A DNA stretch of 35,539 bases, from IMG/VR virus record IMGVR_UViG_3300009008_000128, positions 1 to 35,539 of that record; one strand, written 5' to 3'. Position 1 is the first letter of the stretch; every line of letters starts with the position of its first letter. Positions 7,915 through 15,769 of the stretch are shown here, piece after piece. The notes beneath the pieces are model-generated. The model was not told where the DNA came from and did not search any database. It was given only the letters and a program-made list of their open reading frames with translations. The position numbers and the translations under genes were made by a program. The stretch is from a virus.

Positions 7915-8901
7915 TTATGCACTCACAGGCGAACTATATTCTGTGGTTAAATTCCTCAATGTCAATTTACTTTGTTGACTATCAGTAGCATTATAGAATG
8001 CTTTGAAAGGAATTGTTTCTAATACTAATTCATCATTTGCTCCTGCTCTGTTCCAATCCATAAAGTTAATTTTATTCAATAGAATTGTAATTGTTGGATT
8101 ATTACCTCCTCCAATATCTGCCGCACCTTGAATCGTAATCTCCATATACTTATCTGTATTAGCTAAGAACAAATCTTTGTAAGTTTCATTTGCAAAATTC
8201 AAAGTAATTTCTCCTTCAATCATCATTTTCGCATTATAAATATCATCTGGAGTATATGAACCAACAACATGATCTCTAATTAATCCTGCATCAAAAGTAA
8301 TATCCACTGTCTTAGCTTTAATACCTTCGGCTGCAACTAAACCTCCTTCTGTGTCTGCAATCTTAACTGTTATATCTCTACCGACAAAATCGTATTCTGT
8401 GTCATAACTAGGAGTTGGAGTTTCGTCGTTAGCTGTTTGTGCTAAGAAATTAGCAGTGAAACGAACATAGTCGTCCATATTTCCAGTAATATTTAATGTA
8501 TTTACCATTCCACCAGCCATAGAAAGATTTTGAATTGCTCCATCTTTCACAAATAAACTCAAAGATGCATGTTGAATTGCTTGTTGAAGTGTAAATTCGT
8601 GATCGTAAACTGAACCAGATACTACACTTGAAGAAACAGCTCCATAAAGGTTATAAATTAAATAACCAATTGCATCTGCATGCACTATACCTTCTAAATC
8701 ACCCTCTATCCATTTTTGGACTATTCTACTTCCATCTGCATCTTCTAAACGACCTCGAGAAGCATCATCCACCACTTTTTCGGCTTTCTCAATTATGTTA
8801 GTAAGGACATTTTTCATCCATACTTCAGGAGTTCCTTGAGCGACTCCCCTGTTGTCTTCTACTCCGAAGCCAACTTCTATTTCGCGACCAATAATTTCCA
8901 T
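7915..8901 (-). CDS. Major tail (tube) protein
   Basis: 328 residues, beta-rich and free of long helices or membrane segments. It falls between the head-tail joining genes and the tail chaperones, where siphophages keep the tail tube gene. The start (MEIIGREIEVGFGVEDNRGVA) resembles the 'G....GVE...G' opening of several tail tube families. The C-terminal half (residues 170-328) has the strand-turn pattern DITVKIADTEGG, VDITFDAGL, MMIEGEITLNF. At 328 residues it is longer than the 150-250 of minimal tube proteins, which suggests an added surface domain. The gene uses an AT-rich leader without SD. Confidence 0.75.
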   Translation of the reverse strand: MEIIGREIEVGFGVEDNRGVAQGTPEVWMKNVLTNIIEKAEKVVDDASRGRLEDADGSRIVQKWIEGDLEGIVHADAIGYLIYNLYGAVSSSVVSGSVYDHEFTLQQAIQHASLSLFVKDGAIQNLSMAGGMVNTLNITGNMDDYVRFTANFLAQTANDETPTPSYDTEYDFVGRDITVKIADTEGGLVAAEGIKAKTVDITFDAGLIRDHVVGSYTPDDIYNAKMMIEGEITLNFANETYKDLFLANTDKYMEITIQGAADIGGGNNPTITILLNKINFMDWNRAGANDELVLETIPFKAFYNATDSQQSKLTLRNLTTEYSSPVSA

Positions 8902-8928
8902 AATATTTTTTTTTAATTAATAATAATA

Positions 8929-9360
8929 TTAAACATCTGTTAAAACTTTGACCTCTAAATTAATCTCTGCCTGAATCTCGATTCCATCTTCAGACTCTTG
9001 AGATTCCCATCCACCCGTTGTTACTTTACACCAAGTCCTATGCCCATTAATTGTATCAAAATTCCAACCTTCATCAAAAGCTTGCAAAACTTGATCCATC
9101 ACTTTCGGCATAATTGTCCCCCATGCATTACTCATTCCAATTCTATTAGTCCCAATAACAACCCATAATCTAAATTCATAAACTTTCATATTATCCCCAG
9201 TAGTAGCCATTTCATTTGTAAATTCTGAAGGAACATAAATAGCACAAGGATATTTTGTTATCTTACTAGTAGGATAACTAAAAATTTCTTTAATTTTAGA
9301 AGAACCCTCTAAGATTGTCTGAATTTTCGATATTAATGTTGGGTAAATTGTTGTTGTCAT
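8929..9360 (-). CDS. Tail terminator / tail completion protein
   Basis: 143 residues. The segment IYPTLISKIQTILEGSSKIKEIFSYP followed by a beta core (YPCAIYVPSEF, YEFRLWVVIG, INLEVKV) matches the alpha-beta layout of gpU-like or SPP1 gp17-like tail completion proteins. It lies between the HK97 gp10-like gene and the tail tube gene. Its start overlaps the stop of the upstream gene (ATGA at 9357-9360). Expected role: cap the tail tube and dock it to the connector. Confidence 0.65.
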   Translation of the reverse strand: MTTTIYPTLISKIQTILEGSSKIKEIFSYPTSKITKYPCAIYVPSEFTNEMATTGDNMKVYEFRLWVVIGTNRIGMSNAWGTIMPKVMDQVLQAFDEGWNFDTINGHRTWCKVTTGGWESQESEDGIEIQAEINLEVKVLTDV

Positions 9361-9767
9361 TTTGCTAAATCTTTAGTTATATTTGTTAATAATACATTTG
9401 ATAGTTGATTTATTCCTCTAGCATTTTTCTTTCTTGCATAATCTAACCATGGTCTTAATTGAACCCCACGAACATTTCTTTTTCTACCATTTAATCCGTG
9501 AACAAAACCTGAATAAGGAGAAGTTGGAAATATTCTTGCACTAAGTTTCCTTATTTCTCTTCTATGAGTATCTCTTAGATTTCCTGTGTCTACTGGAGCT
9601 CCTCCACCTTGTTGCCCCATTCTCCAAGGTTGTCTGATTATTGACTTGTTATAAAGTGCTATACCTCTGACTAAGAACTGACTTGTTTCCTTCTGAACTA
9701 AATCTGGGTTTTTCTTTATAGCTCTCTTAAATTCTTTAAATCCTTTTGTTTCTATTATTATACTCAT
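9357..9767 (-). CDS. HK97 gp10-like neck / tail component
   Basis: 136 residues. The central block APVDTGNLRDTHRREI and the later YSGFVHGLNG, RGVQLRPWLDYARKK are the usual fingerprint of the HK97 gp10-like family (PVDTGxLRxS, Y..xVxxG, RP). It overlaps both neighbours by 4 nt, so it is translationally coupled in a tight neck cluster. Role in the family: head-tail joining or tail completion. Confidence 0.85.
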   Translation of the reverse strand: MSIIIETKGFKEFKRAIKKNPDLVQKETSQFLVRGIALYNKSIIRQPWRMGQQGGGAPVDTGNLRDTHRREIRKLSARIFPTSPYSGFVHGLNGRKRNVRGVQLRPWLDYARKKNARGINQLSNVLLTNITKDLAK

Positions 9768-10084
9768 GCTGATATTTCCATTATGTCTTTTTCAATAATT
9801 AATCTTTTGTGTTGATGATTCCCTATCATAAATACTTTATTCGCCTTTACAGAATAAGTATCGTTTCCAACAGTTAAAGTATCTCCATCTTTAACATCAG
9901 TATCTAAAGGACACCAAACTTTAAAAGAACGAGTATAATCTAGTCTGAATTGCTCTGCTAGTTCTATCTCTGCTTGCTGTAATTGTCCCAAAAATGACCC
10001 CTGTGAAACTTCTGAAGAACTTTCGTTACTCCATACCATTCTTGTTACAGTAAATGTCGTTGTGAAAAAATCTGTTATACTCAT
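9764..10084 (-). CDS. Head closure (head-tail adaptor) protein
   Basis: 106 residues, beta-rich. VKDGDTLTVGNDTYSVKANK is the typical SPP1 gp16 / phage head-tail adaptor segment (DGD.l...g..Y.V). Position just after the gp15-like connector and before the gp10-like gene fits. Stop and next start overlap (ATGA). Expected to sit under the portal ring and close the head after packaging. Confidence 0.7.
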   Translation of the reverse strand: MSITDFFTTTFTVTRMVWSNESSSEVSQGSFLGQLQQAEIELAEQFRLDYTRSFKVWCPLDTDVKDGDTLTVGNDTYSVKANKVFMIGNHQHKRLIIEKDIMEISA

Positions 10085-10689
10085 ATTGTATATTTCTTAT
10101 AACTATTAAGGATGTTCTTTGCTTTTTCCAAATCGTTTAATTCATCATCATCCATATAACTAATTGAATATTCTCCAATCTTCTCGCTTTTAATTCCACC
10201 AATAGCACCAGAACGGCCATATTTATACATCAATGCCGACAACATTGTAGCTACGAAAGAAATATCTGCTGGAACACTTGCTGAATAACCCCATTTTGCT
10301 GTAATTCTCATATTTTGAATTCCTTGAATCCAATATCTATTTCTTAAATGAACTTTCCTAATAGGTAAACCTTGTTCTGAATAATTATTTGGGAACAAAT
10401 AATATCCACTAGTACCACCTTCTTCAATTTCAGTAAAACTATCTCCATAATAATTTGAGCCAACCTCAACTTTTGTAATTTCTACACAATCATCAATTAC
10501 CAAATCCACTCTATCGTTTCCATCATAAAGTCTTTCAGAAGCATTTGTATCTGCTTTAAAGTTTCTTTGAGTTTCTTGGTCGATTAATTGCTGTGCGGCA
10601 AGAATGTAATCATCAGCATCTCCTGTTGAAATAGTTTCATTCAAGAAATTCTCAATTTTTTCTTCTGTTGTATATCCTTTATCAGTCAT
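10081..10689 (-). CDS. Head-tail connector protein (gp6/gp15-like)
   Basis: 202 residues. An N-terminal helix (TTEEKIENFLN) and AAQQLIDQETQRNFKAD are followed by a beta insertion (ERLYDGNDRVDLVIDDC, TKVEVGSNY), then WGYSASVPADISFVATMLSALMYKYG and a C-terminal helix. This order of 'I..ET.R.F', 'DG', 'WGY..vP..I..A' is characteristic of phage gp6-like connectors. It should form the ring directly below the portal. Overlaps the next gene by 4 nt. Confidence 0.82.
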   Translation of the reverse strand: MTDKGYTTEEKIENFLNETISTGDADDYILAAQQLIDQETQRNFKADTNASERLYDGNDRVDLVIDDCVEITKVEVGSNYYGDSFTEIEEGGTSGYYLFPNNYSEQGLPIRKVHLRNRYWIQGIQNMRITAKWGYSASVPADISFVATMLSALMYKYGRSGAIGGIKSEKIGEYSISYMDDDELNDLEKAKNILNSYKKYTI

Positions 10690-10691
10690 AA

Positions 10692-10829
10692 TTATTTTTG
10701 AACTATATTATTTTTAATAATTCCCCCTCTAAATTCTTTGACTAGTTTTAAATGTTTTAAATCAAGCTTCTGATTAGAGTAAACTTTTTTTCCGGTATTA
10801 ACATTTTCGTAAATATATTTGTATCTCAT
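10692..10829 (-). CDS. 45-aa conserved-looking phage protein, unknown
   Basis: 45 residues starting MRYKYIYENVNTGKKVYS and ending FRGGIIKNNIVQK. Small basic proteins of this kind (a short beta hairpin and then an L.....EFRGG...N segment) often sit between capsid and connector genes of siphophages. It ends 2 nt before ATG 10689. Coding status rests on position, an open frame that fills the gap and its protein-like composition. Confidence 0.55.
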   Translation of the reverse strand: MRYKYIYENVNTGKKVYSNQKLDLKHLKLVKEFRGGIIKNNIVQK

Positions 10830-10877
10830 AATTTTAGACTTAATCGCAGGGGCTAAAAATTAACCCCTACTATAAGG

Positions 10878-12206
10878 CTAGGCACTAGCTGAAGCTGTTG
10901 TCAATTTTGTTATAGCACTTGCTAATATAACAATAAATCCAACTCTTCTAGTCCATCTTAATGCTTCTCGATCAGTAGTAATCAAATTGATGTCTCCATC
11001 ATTTGCTACATTTCTAACTGTTCCAGCATCAAACATTTTAGCTTTAATAGCTCCTTTGAAACCATAAATACAACCTTTCTTCAAATCTCCGAACAATACG
11101 AAGGAAGTATCCACAGCAGTATCAGTGCTTGAAGGCATAGCTTCAACTAATACAACTGGGTAACCCCAAATTGTTGCTGGACCTGTTTCTGAAGGTCTTT
11201 GATAAATATAGTTATTTGTAGTGTCTTTCAATTTTCTAACAATACTCATAATAGTTCTATGCATATAGAACTTAGCATTTCCTTGAGCTCCTTGTGGAGT
11301 AGCATCAATCATGGCTAACAAATCATCTGCATCCATAGATGCAAAAGTTGTTCCTGCCAAGGTTACTTCATTAACTGATGTATTATTCAATAGACCAGTA
11401 AATGAACCGTAAGTGGATGTTCCATCTCCTTTAAAGAATGCTTCATCTTCCATTTTTGCGAATCCTTCTGAAACTCTTCCAGTGATAAATGATACTAAAT
11501 CAATTTCAGTATCTTCTAGTAATTCACTTGTTAGAGTAACAATAGCAGCTAATTTATTCAATTCTAGTGTTTCTTGCCCTAATACTGTTTGAGTAGATCT
11601 TATAGCTGCTCCTTCATCTACCCAGTAAGTAGTAACATCCGTTACTAGGTTGTTTGCTTTATATGAATTCTTGCTTAATTGAACTGAAAACATTTCTCGA
11701 TTAGAAACTCCATATTCAGTAATCAAGTGTCGAATTTCTGCTGATAACTCTGAATCAACAGTATATCCAGCAAAAGGAGAACCAGTTGCATCAGTTGTCA
11801 TTTCTTTAAACTTAGCATCACTAATTTTCCCGTATATAGCTTTATGTAAACATCTAACATATTCATTCAATTCTTTTCTGTTAGCTTTTACTTCTTTGTT
11901 ATATACACCAACTCCTTTAGACAATAACTCTTTTTGCTCTTTCAACCATTCTTTTACTTCACCGATAACACTTTCTTTAACTTCTTTTCCAGCTTTTTCA
12001 AAAAGTGCTTTAACTCCCTTTTCAACTTCTTCATCAGTTTCAGGAGCTTCTTCTGGTAAATCTGATACTTTATCCATATCATCTTTAACTTCATTTTTTT
12101 CATCTTCAGAAACATTTTCAGCTTCTTTGATGATAGCTAGTTTTTCACTAGCTGTTGCAAAACCTTTTCCCAAAGCTTCTGCCAATAATTCCTTTAATTT
12201 TTTCAT
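10878..12206 (-). CDS. Major capsid protein, HK97 fold
   Basis: 442 residues. Residues 1-115 are highly charged and helical (delta/scaffold-like domain, probably removed by the protease encoded upstream). The core contains FAGYTVDSELSAEIRHLI, the ETLELNKLAAIVTLTSELLEDTEID block, FAKMEDEAFFKGDG and a late INLITTDREALRWTRRVGF, which together are the standard HK97-type capsid pattern (the spine helix followed by 'E..A...GdG' ). Directly follows the protease gene. About 330 residues should remain after maturation. Confidence 0.92.
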   Translation of the reverse strand: MKKLKELLAEALGKGFATASEKLAIIKEAENVSEDEKNEVKDDMDKVSDLPEEAPETDEEVEKGVKALFEKAGKEVKESVIGEVKEWLKEQKELLSKGVGVYNKEVKANRKELNEYVRCLHKAIYGKISDAKFKEMTTDATGSPFAGYTVDSELSAEIRHLITEYGVSNREMFSVQLSKNSYKANNLVTDVTTYWVDEGAAIRSTQTVLGQETLELNKLAAIVTLTSELLEDTEIDLVSFITGRVSEGFAKMEDEAFFKGDGTSTYGSFTGLLNNTSVNEVTLAGTTFASMDADDLLAMIDATPQGAQGNAKFYMHRTIMSIVRKLKDTTNNYIYQRPSETGPATIWGYPVVLVEAMPSSTDTAVDTSFVLFGDLKKGCIYGFKGAIKAKMFDAGTVRNVANDGDINLITTDREALRWTRRVGFIVILASAITKLTTASASA

Positions 12207-12292
12207 AATAATAATTTTAATTAAGAATAATATTTATAATCTACAATGCCTCGTGCCAAGGGTTTTACGACCTAAACAATACACACATATCA
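12207..12292 (-). other. Short intergenic leader of the capsid gene
   Basis: 86 nt between protease stop and capsid ATG. It has a locally GC-richer block (minus strand AACCCTTGGCACGAGGC) flanked by AT-rich DNA. Only weak hairpins are possible (for example TCGT/ACGA). It may stabilise or process the capsid mRNA; I see no promoter or terminator. Confidence 0.3.
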
Positions 12293-13429
12293 TTACTTAA
12301 TATCTTTAACTTTTAACAAATTTCTCACTGCCTGATTAATTTTCTTCTTCTTATTAATTTTTTTGACATCAACTTTTTGAACTAACATGTCTTCCAAAAT
12401 ATCTTTAGTCTTTAACAAAATTTTCCTTTCAGTGTTCTTTTCTTCTTTCAAAAACTGCGAAATTCTTTGACCTTTAGATTGAACAAATTTTCTCCTATAA
12501 ATTCTTTTTAAAACCAATTCTTTACCAACCTTATATTCTTTTTGATTACTATATAAAATAGACATTTGCCAACTAGAAAACCATTTCTTTGCATCATCTA
12601 CAGTCCAACCATCTTCTTTAGGGAAGAACAACATTTGTATTCCTTTAGCATCCTCATTCAACATATTTCCTACCATAGAAAATACTCTAGGAATTTCTTC
12701 TAGAAGAGTAGCTTTATTCAATGGTCTTTCGAACATTGCTATGTCTCTAACTTTCAATCTTACGAATTCGTTCGTTTCGTCCCAATTGTCTGCATACTCT
12801 TTTTGTACTCCTTCAAATTTTTTATCTTTTTCATCACTTTCTTCCCCTCCATCTTCACTATCGTTGTCTTCCTCTTCGGCATCTTCCCCATTATCTTCTT
12901 CATCCTCAATATTTTTTTCAACATAATTCAATTTATCAATATCAATTCCTTTTTCTTTTGCTTTAGCAAGGGCATCTGCATTAGCTGGAACTGATACTGC
13001 ACTAACTTCTAATAATTCAGATCTAAGAATTTTACTCCAATCTTTCTCATCAAATTCAAGTGGCATAAATCCAATAGAGAAAGCATTTAGGAATCCACCT
13101 GCATATAGGTCGAAGATAATTTTTGCATCAGGATTTTCATTAACTGCAAATTGTATCTTACCTTGCAATTTACCTTTTTCTACTTTAACTGTTTTAGAAA
13201 TTGCTTTACCAATTACTGCTTTAGCATCTCCATAGTTATGACTATTTAGAATGACTGGATTTTTCTTAAAAGCTTTCAAGTCAAAATCTTGAATAACGAC
13301 ATCGCCATGGCGATCTTCTTTTTTTGATGAAAAGATAGCCTCAAGAGTGAAGTTTTCTTCATCAACTCCTTTTACTTCTACATCAAAAATCTTTGTTGCT
13401 TTTTCTCCTACTTTAAATTTATGCTTCAT
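12293..13429 (-). CDS. Prohead protease (HK97 gp4 / U35 family) with extra C-terminal domain
   Basis: 378 residues, nearly twice the usual protease size. Residues 1-165 are the U35 serine protease: DRHGDVV at 39-45, the catalytic His in VILNSHNYGDA (H64) and the ELLEVSAVSVPANADA block with catalytic Ser about 143. Next come an acidic linker (about 170-205, runs of D/E) and a second domain (about 205-378). This contains FVRLKVRDIAMF, MLFFPKEDGWTVDDAKKWF and a very basic end. The 'W(T/K)...A..W' motif is seen with proteases of other phages and may bind capsid or scaffold. It should cleave the capsid delta domain. Confidence 0.88.
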   Translation of the reverse strand: MKHKFKVGEKATKIFDVEVKGVDEENFTLEAIFSSKKEDRHGDVVIQDFDLKAFKKNPVILNSHNYGDAKAVIGKAISKTVKVEKGKLQGKIQFAVNENPDAKIIFDLYAGGFLNAFSIGFMPLEFDEKDWSKILRSELLEVSAVSVPANADALAKAKEKGIDIDKLNYVEKNIEDEEDNGEDAEEEDNDSEDGGEESDEKDKKFEGVQKEYADNWDETNEFVRLKVRDIAMFERPLNKATLLEEIPRVFSMVGNMLNEDAKGIQMLFFPKEDGWTVDDAKKWFSSWQMSILYSNQKEYKVGKELVLKRIYRRKFVQSKGQRISQFLKEEKNTERKILLKTKDILEDMLVQKVDVKKINKKKKINQAVRNLLKVKDIK

Positions 13430-13456
13430 AATAATTTCAATAATTTTAATAATAAT

Positions 13457-15445
13457 TTAAATAACACATCGACAGTTCACCGTTTCCGAAGGATGTCCTT
13501 GAGGATCTCCCGGATAAAGTAATCCATTGTCAAAATATTGATTAATTGGTATCTCATCTCCGTCTAAGCTAGCATGAGTTGGTCTAACATCAGCATCTTC
13601 AACAGTAACCCAAATCTTTGTTTGTAGCCCCGATTGTTTATAACCAGCGAAAGTTCCAGTTTGAGAAACTGAGTGAACTTCTGTTCTAGCGATTGTCTTT
13701 GCTCTAGTTTCTTTTATATTTCCATATGTATCTTGAATTCTTTTAATTAATTGTCTTCTAGTTTCTCCTTCTGCAAAACTCTCTGCGAATTGTTCTTTCA
13801 AAGTTTTAAATGTAGTTTCATTAATTTGTTCTGAAAATACTCTAACCTTTTTATCTAAGGAGGAAGCAATTTCTCCAGAAAAACTAAACTCATGATCACT
13901 ACCAGCAAAAGACATTGCTTCATCACCATATTTAATCATAAGTCGTTCTAATTCTGGTAAAAATGTCTCCTCTGCAATTTTAATCTCAAGTGCAGTATTA
14001 AATGTCTCATCTAATAAATCTTTCTTCTTAAATCGTTTTAGTGGCTCAAGTTTTTCTATCAGTCTTTCTGCTTGCCCAGTGAAATATTTCCTAACAACTT
14101 TTGTAAATTTTTCTTCATCCTTCATTATTTCAGCATCTTTCTTTTTTCCATATTCTTCACGAACAGCTTTGTCTTTCAAAGGATGCACACTCTTATTTTG
14201 CTCTCCAGAGTTGTTTATAATTATTTTATTTTCAGTCATAGTTTTATCTTCTTCCTTTGGTAATTCATCTTCTCCTTCAATCGGATCTAATCCAGTAATT
14301 TCCCTAGCTTCGTTAATTGTCATATATTTATATTTAATTCCATTTTCAGCCCTCTTTAATCCTAATTCAATATCTTGTGGGGTAGGGTCTGTATAACTTA
14401 GAGTAAATCCTTCTGGAGTAAGGTCATCTCTATTTAGAACATCTACTAAATCTTCTATCAAAGGTTTGATTGTTTGTGAAAGGAAAATAATTAAACTCTC
14501 TTTAGCATTTGAGAATTTAATATCTGACATTGAACCAAGAACAGCTTTTGGAACTCCTGTCATAATTAGAATGTCATCAAGAATAACTTTTTTAGTTTCT
14601 AAGAAAGATAATTCATCTGGAGTTAATCCTAAGTTTTTATATTCAGCACCTCCACCTAAGAACATTGGTTGTCCAGACTTTTGAGCTTGAGAATATTTTT
14701 CTTCATAACTATCTTTCATTTCTCTATATTGTGTTTCGTTAAGTGCTTCTTTGAAAGAGAATATTCCCTCTATCTTTCCTCCATTGTTAAGAACTCTTGA
14801 ATGATATTCATTCAATTGAGTTTCTGATTCAATTATTCTTATACCAGACTTTACTATACTTTCTCCTCTAAATGGAGCTTTCAAATCTGGTCTAAATGAA
14901 AAGATTATTTCTTCTGTTGAATATCTGATTTCTCTACCATCTCCGGGTTTGTAAATATATCCTTCAATAGTTCCTTTTTCAATATCATAAATTGGGTTTA
15001 TTTTGTGAGAAGGAATTAACCAAAGGTTTTTTATTTTTTTGTTATCAAATAATTTATCACTATCTTCACTAATTTGACGACTCCCCATTTCTTTCAGAAT
15101 GTAAGCTTCCCCAGTAATATCATAATACTTTTGATACATAGCCCAGAATTTATCAGCAGGATGAAGTGGATTCGGATTATTAAGTAAATCTAAAAGAGGA
15201 CTTTCTTCTACTAATTCTCCTTTCTCATTAAACAATTCAAACTCAACTTGACCGACTTTCTCGGCTCTTTTGTTTGTTGTTTTATTTAAATATAAACTAA
15301 TCTCATTAGTTGTTAAATATTTGTCTTTTGAATATGTCTTATTAAACAAAGGGATGCTTTGTTGTAAAGAGTATGTATAATTTTTCCTTCTAGCTTTTAG
15401 AAAGTTTGTTATTTTATTTGAAAATTTAGAAAATTTTTGAAGCAT
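13457..15445 (-). CDS. Portal protein fused to a MuF (SPP1 gp7-like) minor head domain
   Basis: 662 residues. The first 390 match HK97-type portals: YLTTNEISLYLNKTTNKRAEKVGQVEFEL, NNPNPLHPADKFWAMYQKYYDITGEAYI, PFRGESIVKSG, and the SFLETKKVILDDILIMTGVP region before the stem. A charged linker follows (about 405-445). Residues 560-662 are a MuF/gp7-like head morphogenesis domain: TRAKTIARTEVHSVSQTGTF, VTVEDADVRPTHASLDG and a final CRCVI. Portal and MuF are usually separate neighbouring genes; here they form one frame. Starts after a structured leader and strong promoter at 15461-15533. Confidence 0.92.
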   Translation of the reverse strand: MLQKFSKFSNKITNFLKARRKNYTYSLQQSIPLFNKTYSKDKYLTTNEISLYLNKTTNKRAEKVGQVEFELFNEKGELVEESPLLDLLNNPNPLHPADKFWAMYQKYYDITGEAYILKEMGSRQISEDSDKLFDNKKIKNLWLIPSHKINPIYDIEKGTIEGYIYKPGDGREIRYSTEEIIFSFRPDLKAPFRGESIVKSGIRIIESETQLNEYHSRVLNNGGKIEGIFSFKEALNETQYREMKDSYEEKYSQAQKSGQPMFLGGGAEYKNLGLTPDELSFLETKKVILDDILIMTGVPKAVLGSMSDIKFSNAKESLIIFLSQTIKPLIEDLVDVLNRDDLTPEGFTLSYTDPTPQDIELGLKRAENGIKYKYMTINEAREITGLDPIEGEDELPKEEDKTMTENKIIINNSGEQNKSVHPLKDKAVREEYGKKKDAEIMKDEEKFTKVVRKYFTGQAERLIEKLEPLKRFKKKDLLDETFNTALEIKIAEETFLPELERLMIKYGDEAMSFAGSDHEFSFSGEIASSLDKKVRVFSEQINETTFKTLKEQFAESFAEGETRRQLIKRIQDTYGNIKETRAKTIARTEVHSVSQTGTFAGYKQSGLQTKIWVTVEDADVRPTHASLDGDEIPINQYFDNGLLYPGDPQGHPSETVNCRCVI

Positions 15446-15460
15446 ACGAAAAGTTTTTTT

Positions 15461-15490
15461 AATCCTTTTCGGTTCTTCCGTTAGAGGAGT
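15461..15490 (-). ncRNA. Structured leader RNA element, copy 2
   Basis: Minus-strand RNA: TCCT pairs with AGGA around CGG-AAGAA-CCG. It corresponds to copy 1 at 3646-3671, where the inner pair is TGG/CCA. Both lie about 25 nt after the transcript start of an extended -10 promoter and 20-25 nt before the first ATG. A CGAAAAG/CTTTTCG helix can also form next to the start codon here. Confidence 0.5.
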
Positions 15491-15505
15491 TATTAAGTTA
15501 TATCT

Positions 15506-15533
15506 ATTATCGCATATAGAAGAAATTAGTCAA
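15506..15533 (-). promoter_or_regulatory. Late promoter with extended -10 before portal gene
   Basis: Minus strand: -35 TTGACT (15528-15533), 16-bp spacer ending in TATGC, -10 GATAAT (15506-15511). Same architecture as the promoter at 3683-3710, including TATGC. It overlaps the stop of the 62-aa gene. Confidence 0.65.
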
Positions 15534-15714
15534 GCTTTATATCTCTTGCACCTTCTATTACTCTCATTGTTCTTATTTTTGAGTCTCTAACTTTGATAAC
15601 TAAATTTATTTCTCCATATCTCATTCTTTTAGATTCATCATTTAAAAACCCCAAAAGTATTTTCTCGTTTCTCGTTTCTGCTTCCTTTAATTTTATTCCG
15701 TTTATTGTTTCCAT
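15526..15714 (-). CDS. 62-aa protein, DUF2292-like
   Basis: 62 residues. The segment MRYGEINLVIKVRDSKIRTMRV resembles the short DUF2292 (YezD-like) pattern 'RYGsv.iviqdGkv..ie', a small beta-rich fold of unknown function found in bacteria and phages. It lies alone between the large terminase and portal genes, with its own possible promoter at 15733-15769 and no SD. Function unknown. Confidence 0.6.
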   Translation of the reverse strand: METINGIKLKEAETRNEKILLGFLNDESKRMRYGEINLVIKVRDSKIRTMRVIEGARDIKLD

Positions 15715-15732
15715 TTATTTTAAATTAAATAT

Positions 15733-15769
15733 ATTATACAACGATTAATAATAACTGTCTTGTGGATAA
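15733..15769 (-). promoter_or_regulatory. Possible promoter with TTATCCACA box
   Basis: Minus strand: TTATCCACA (15761-15769), then -35 AAGACA (15756-15761), 17-bp spacer and -10 TATAAT (15733-15738). The box begins right after the TAG stop of the terminase gene. Here box and -35 overlap by one base, unlike the 8-bp gap in the other copies. Confidence 0.45.

Noticed and set aside
11896-12300. 134-codon plus-strand open frame
   Set aside because: Antisense shadow of the capsid gene's charged N-terminal domain.
12741-12994. Two short plus-strand frames rich in Ser and Phe
   Set aside because: Antisense of the acidic linker of the protease gene.
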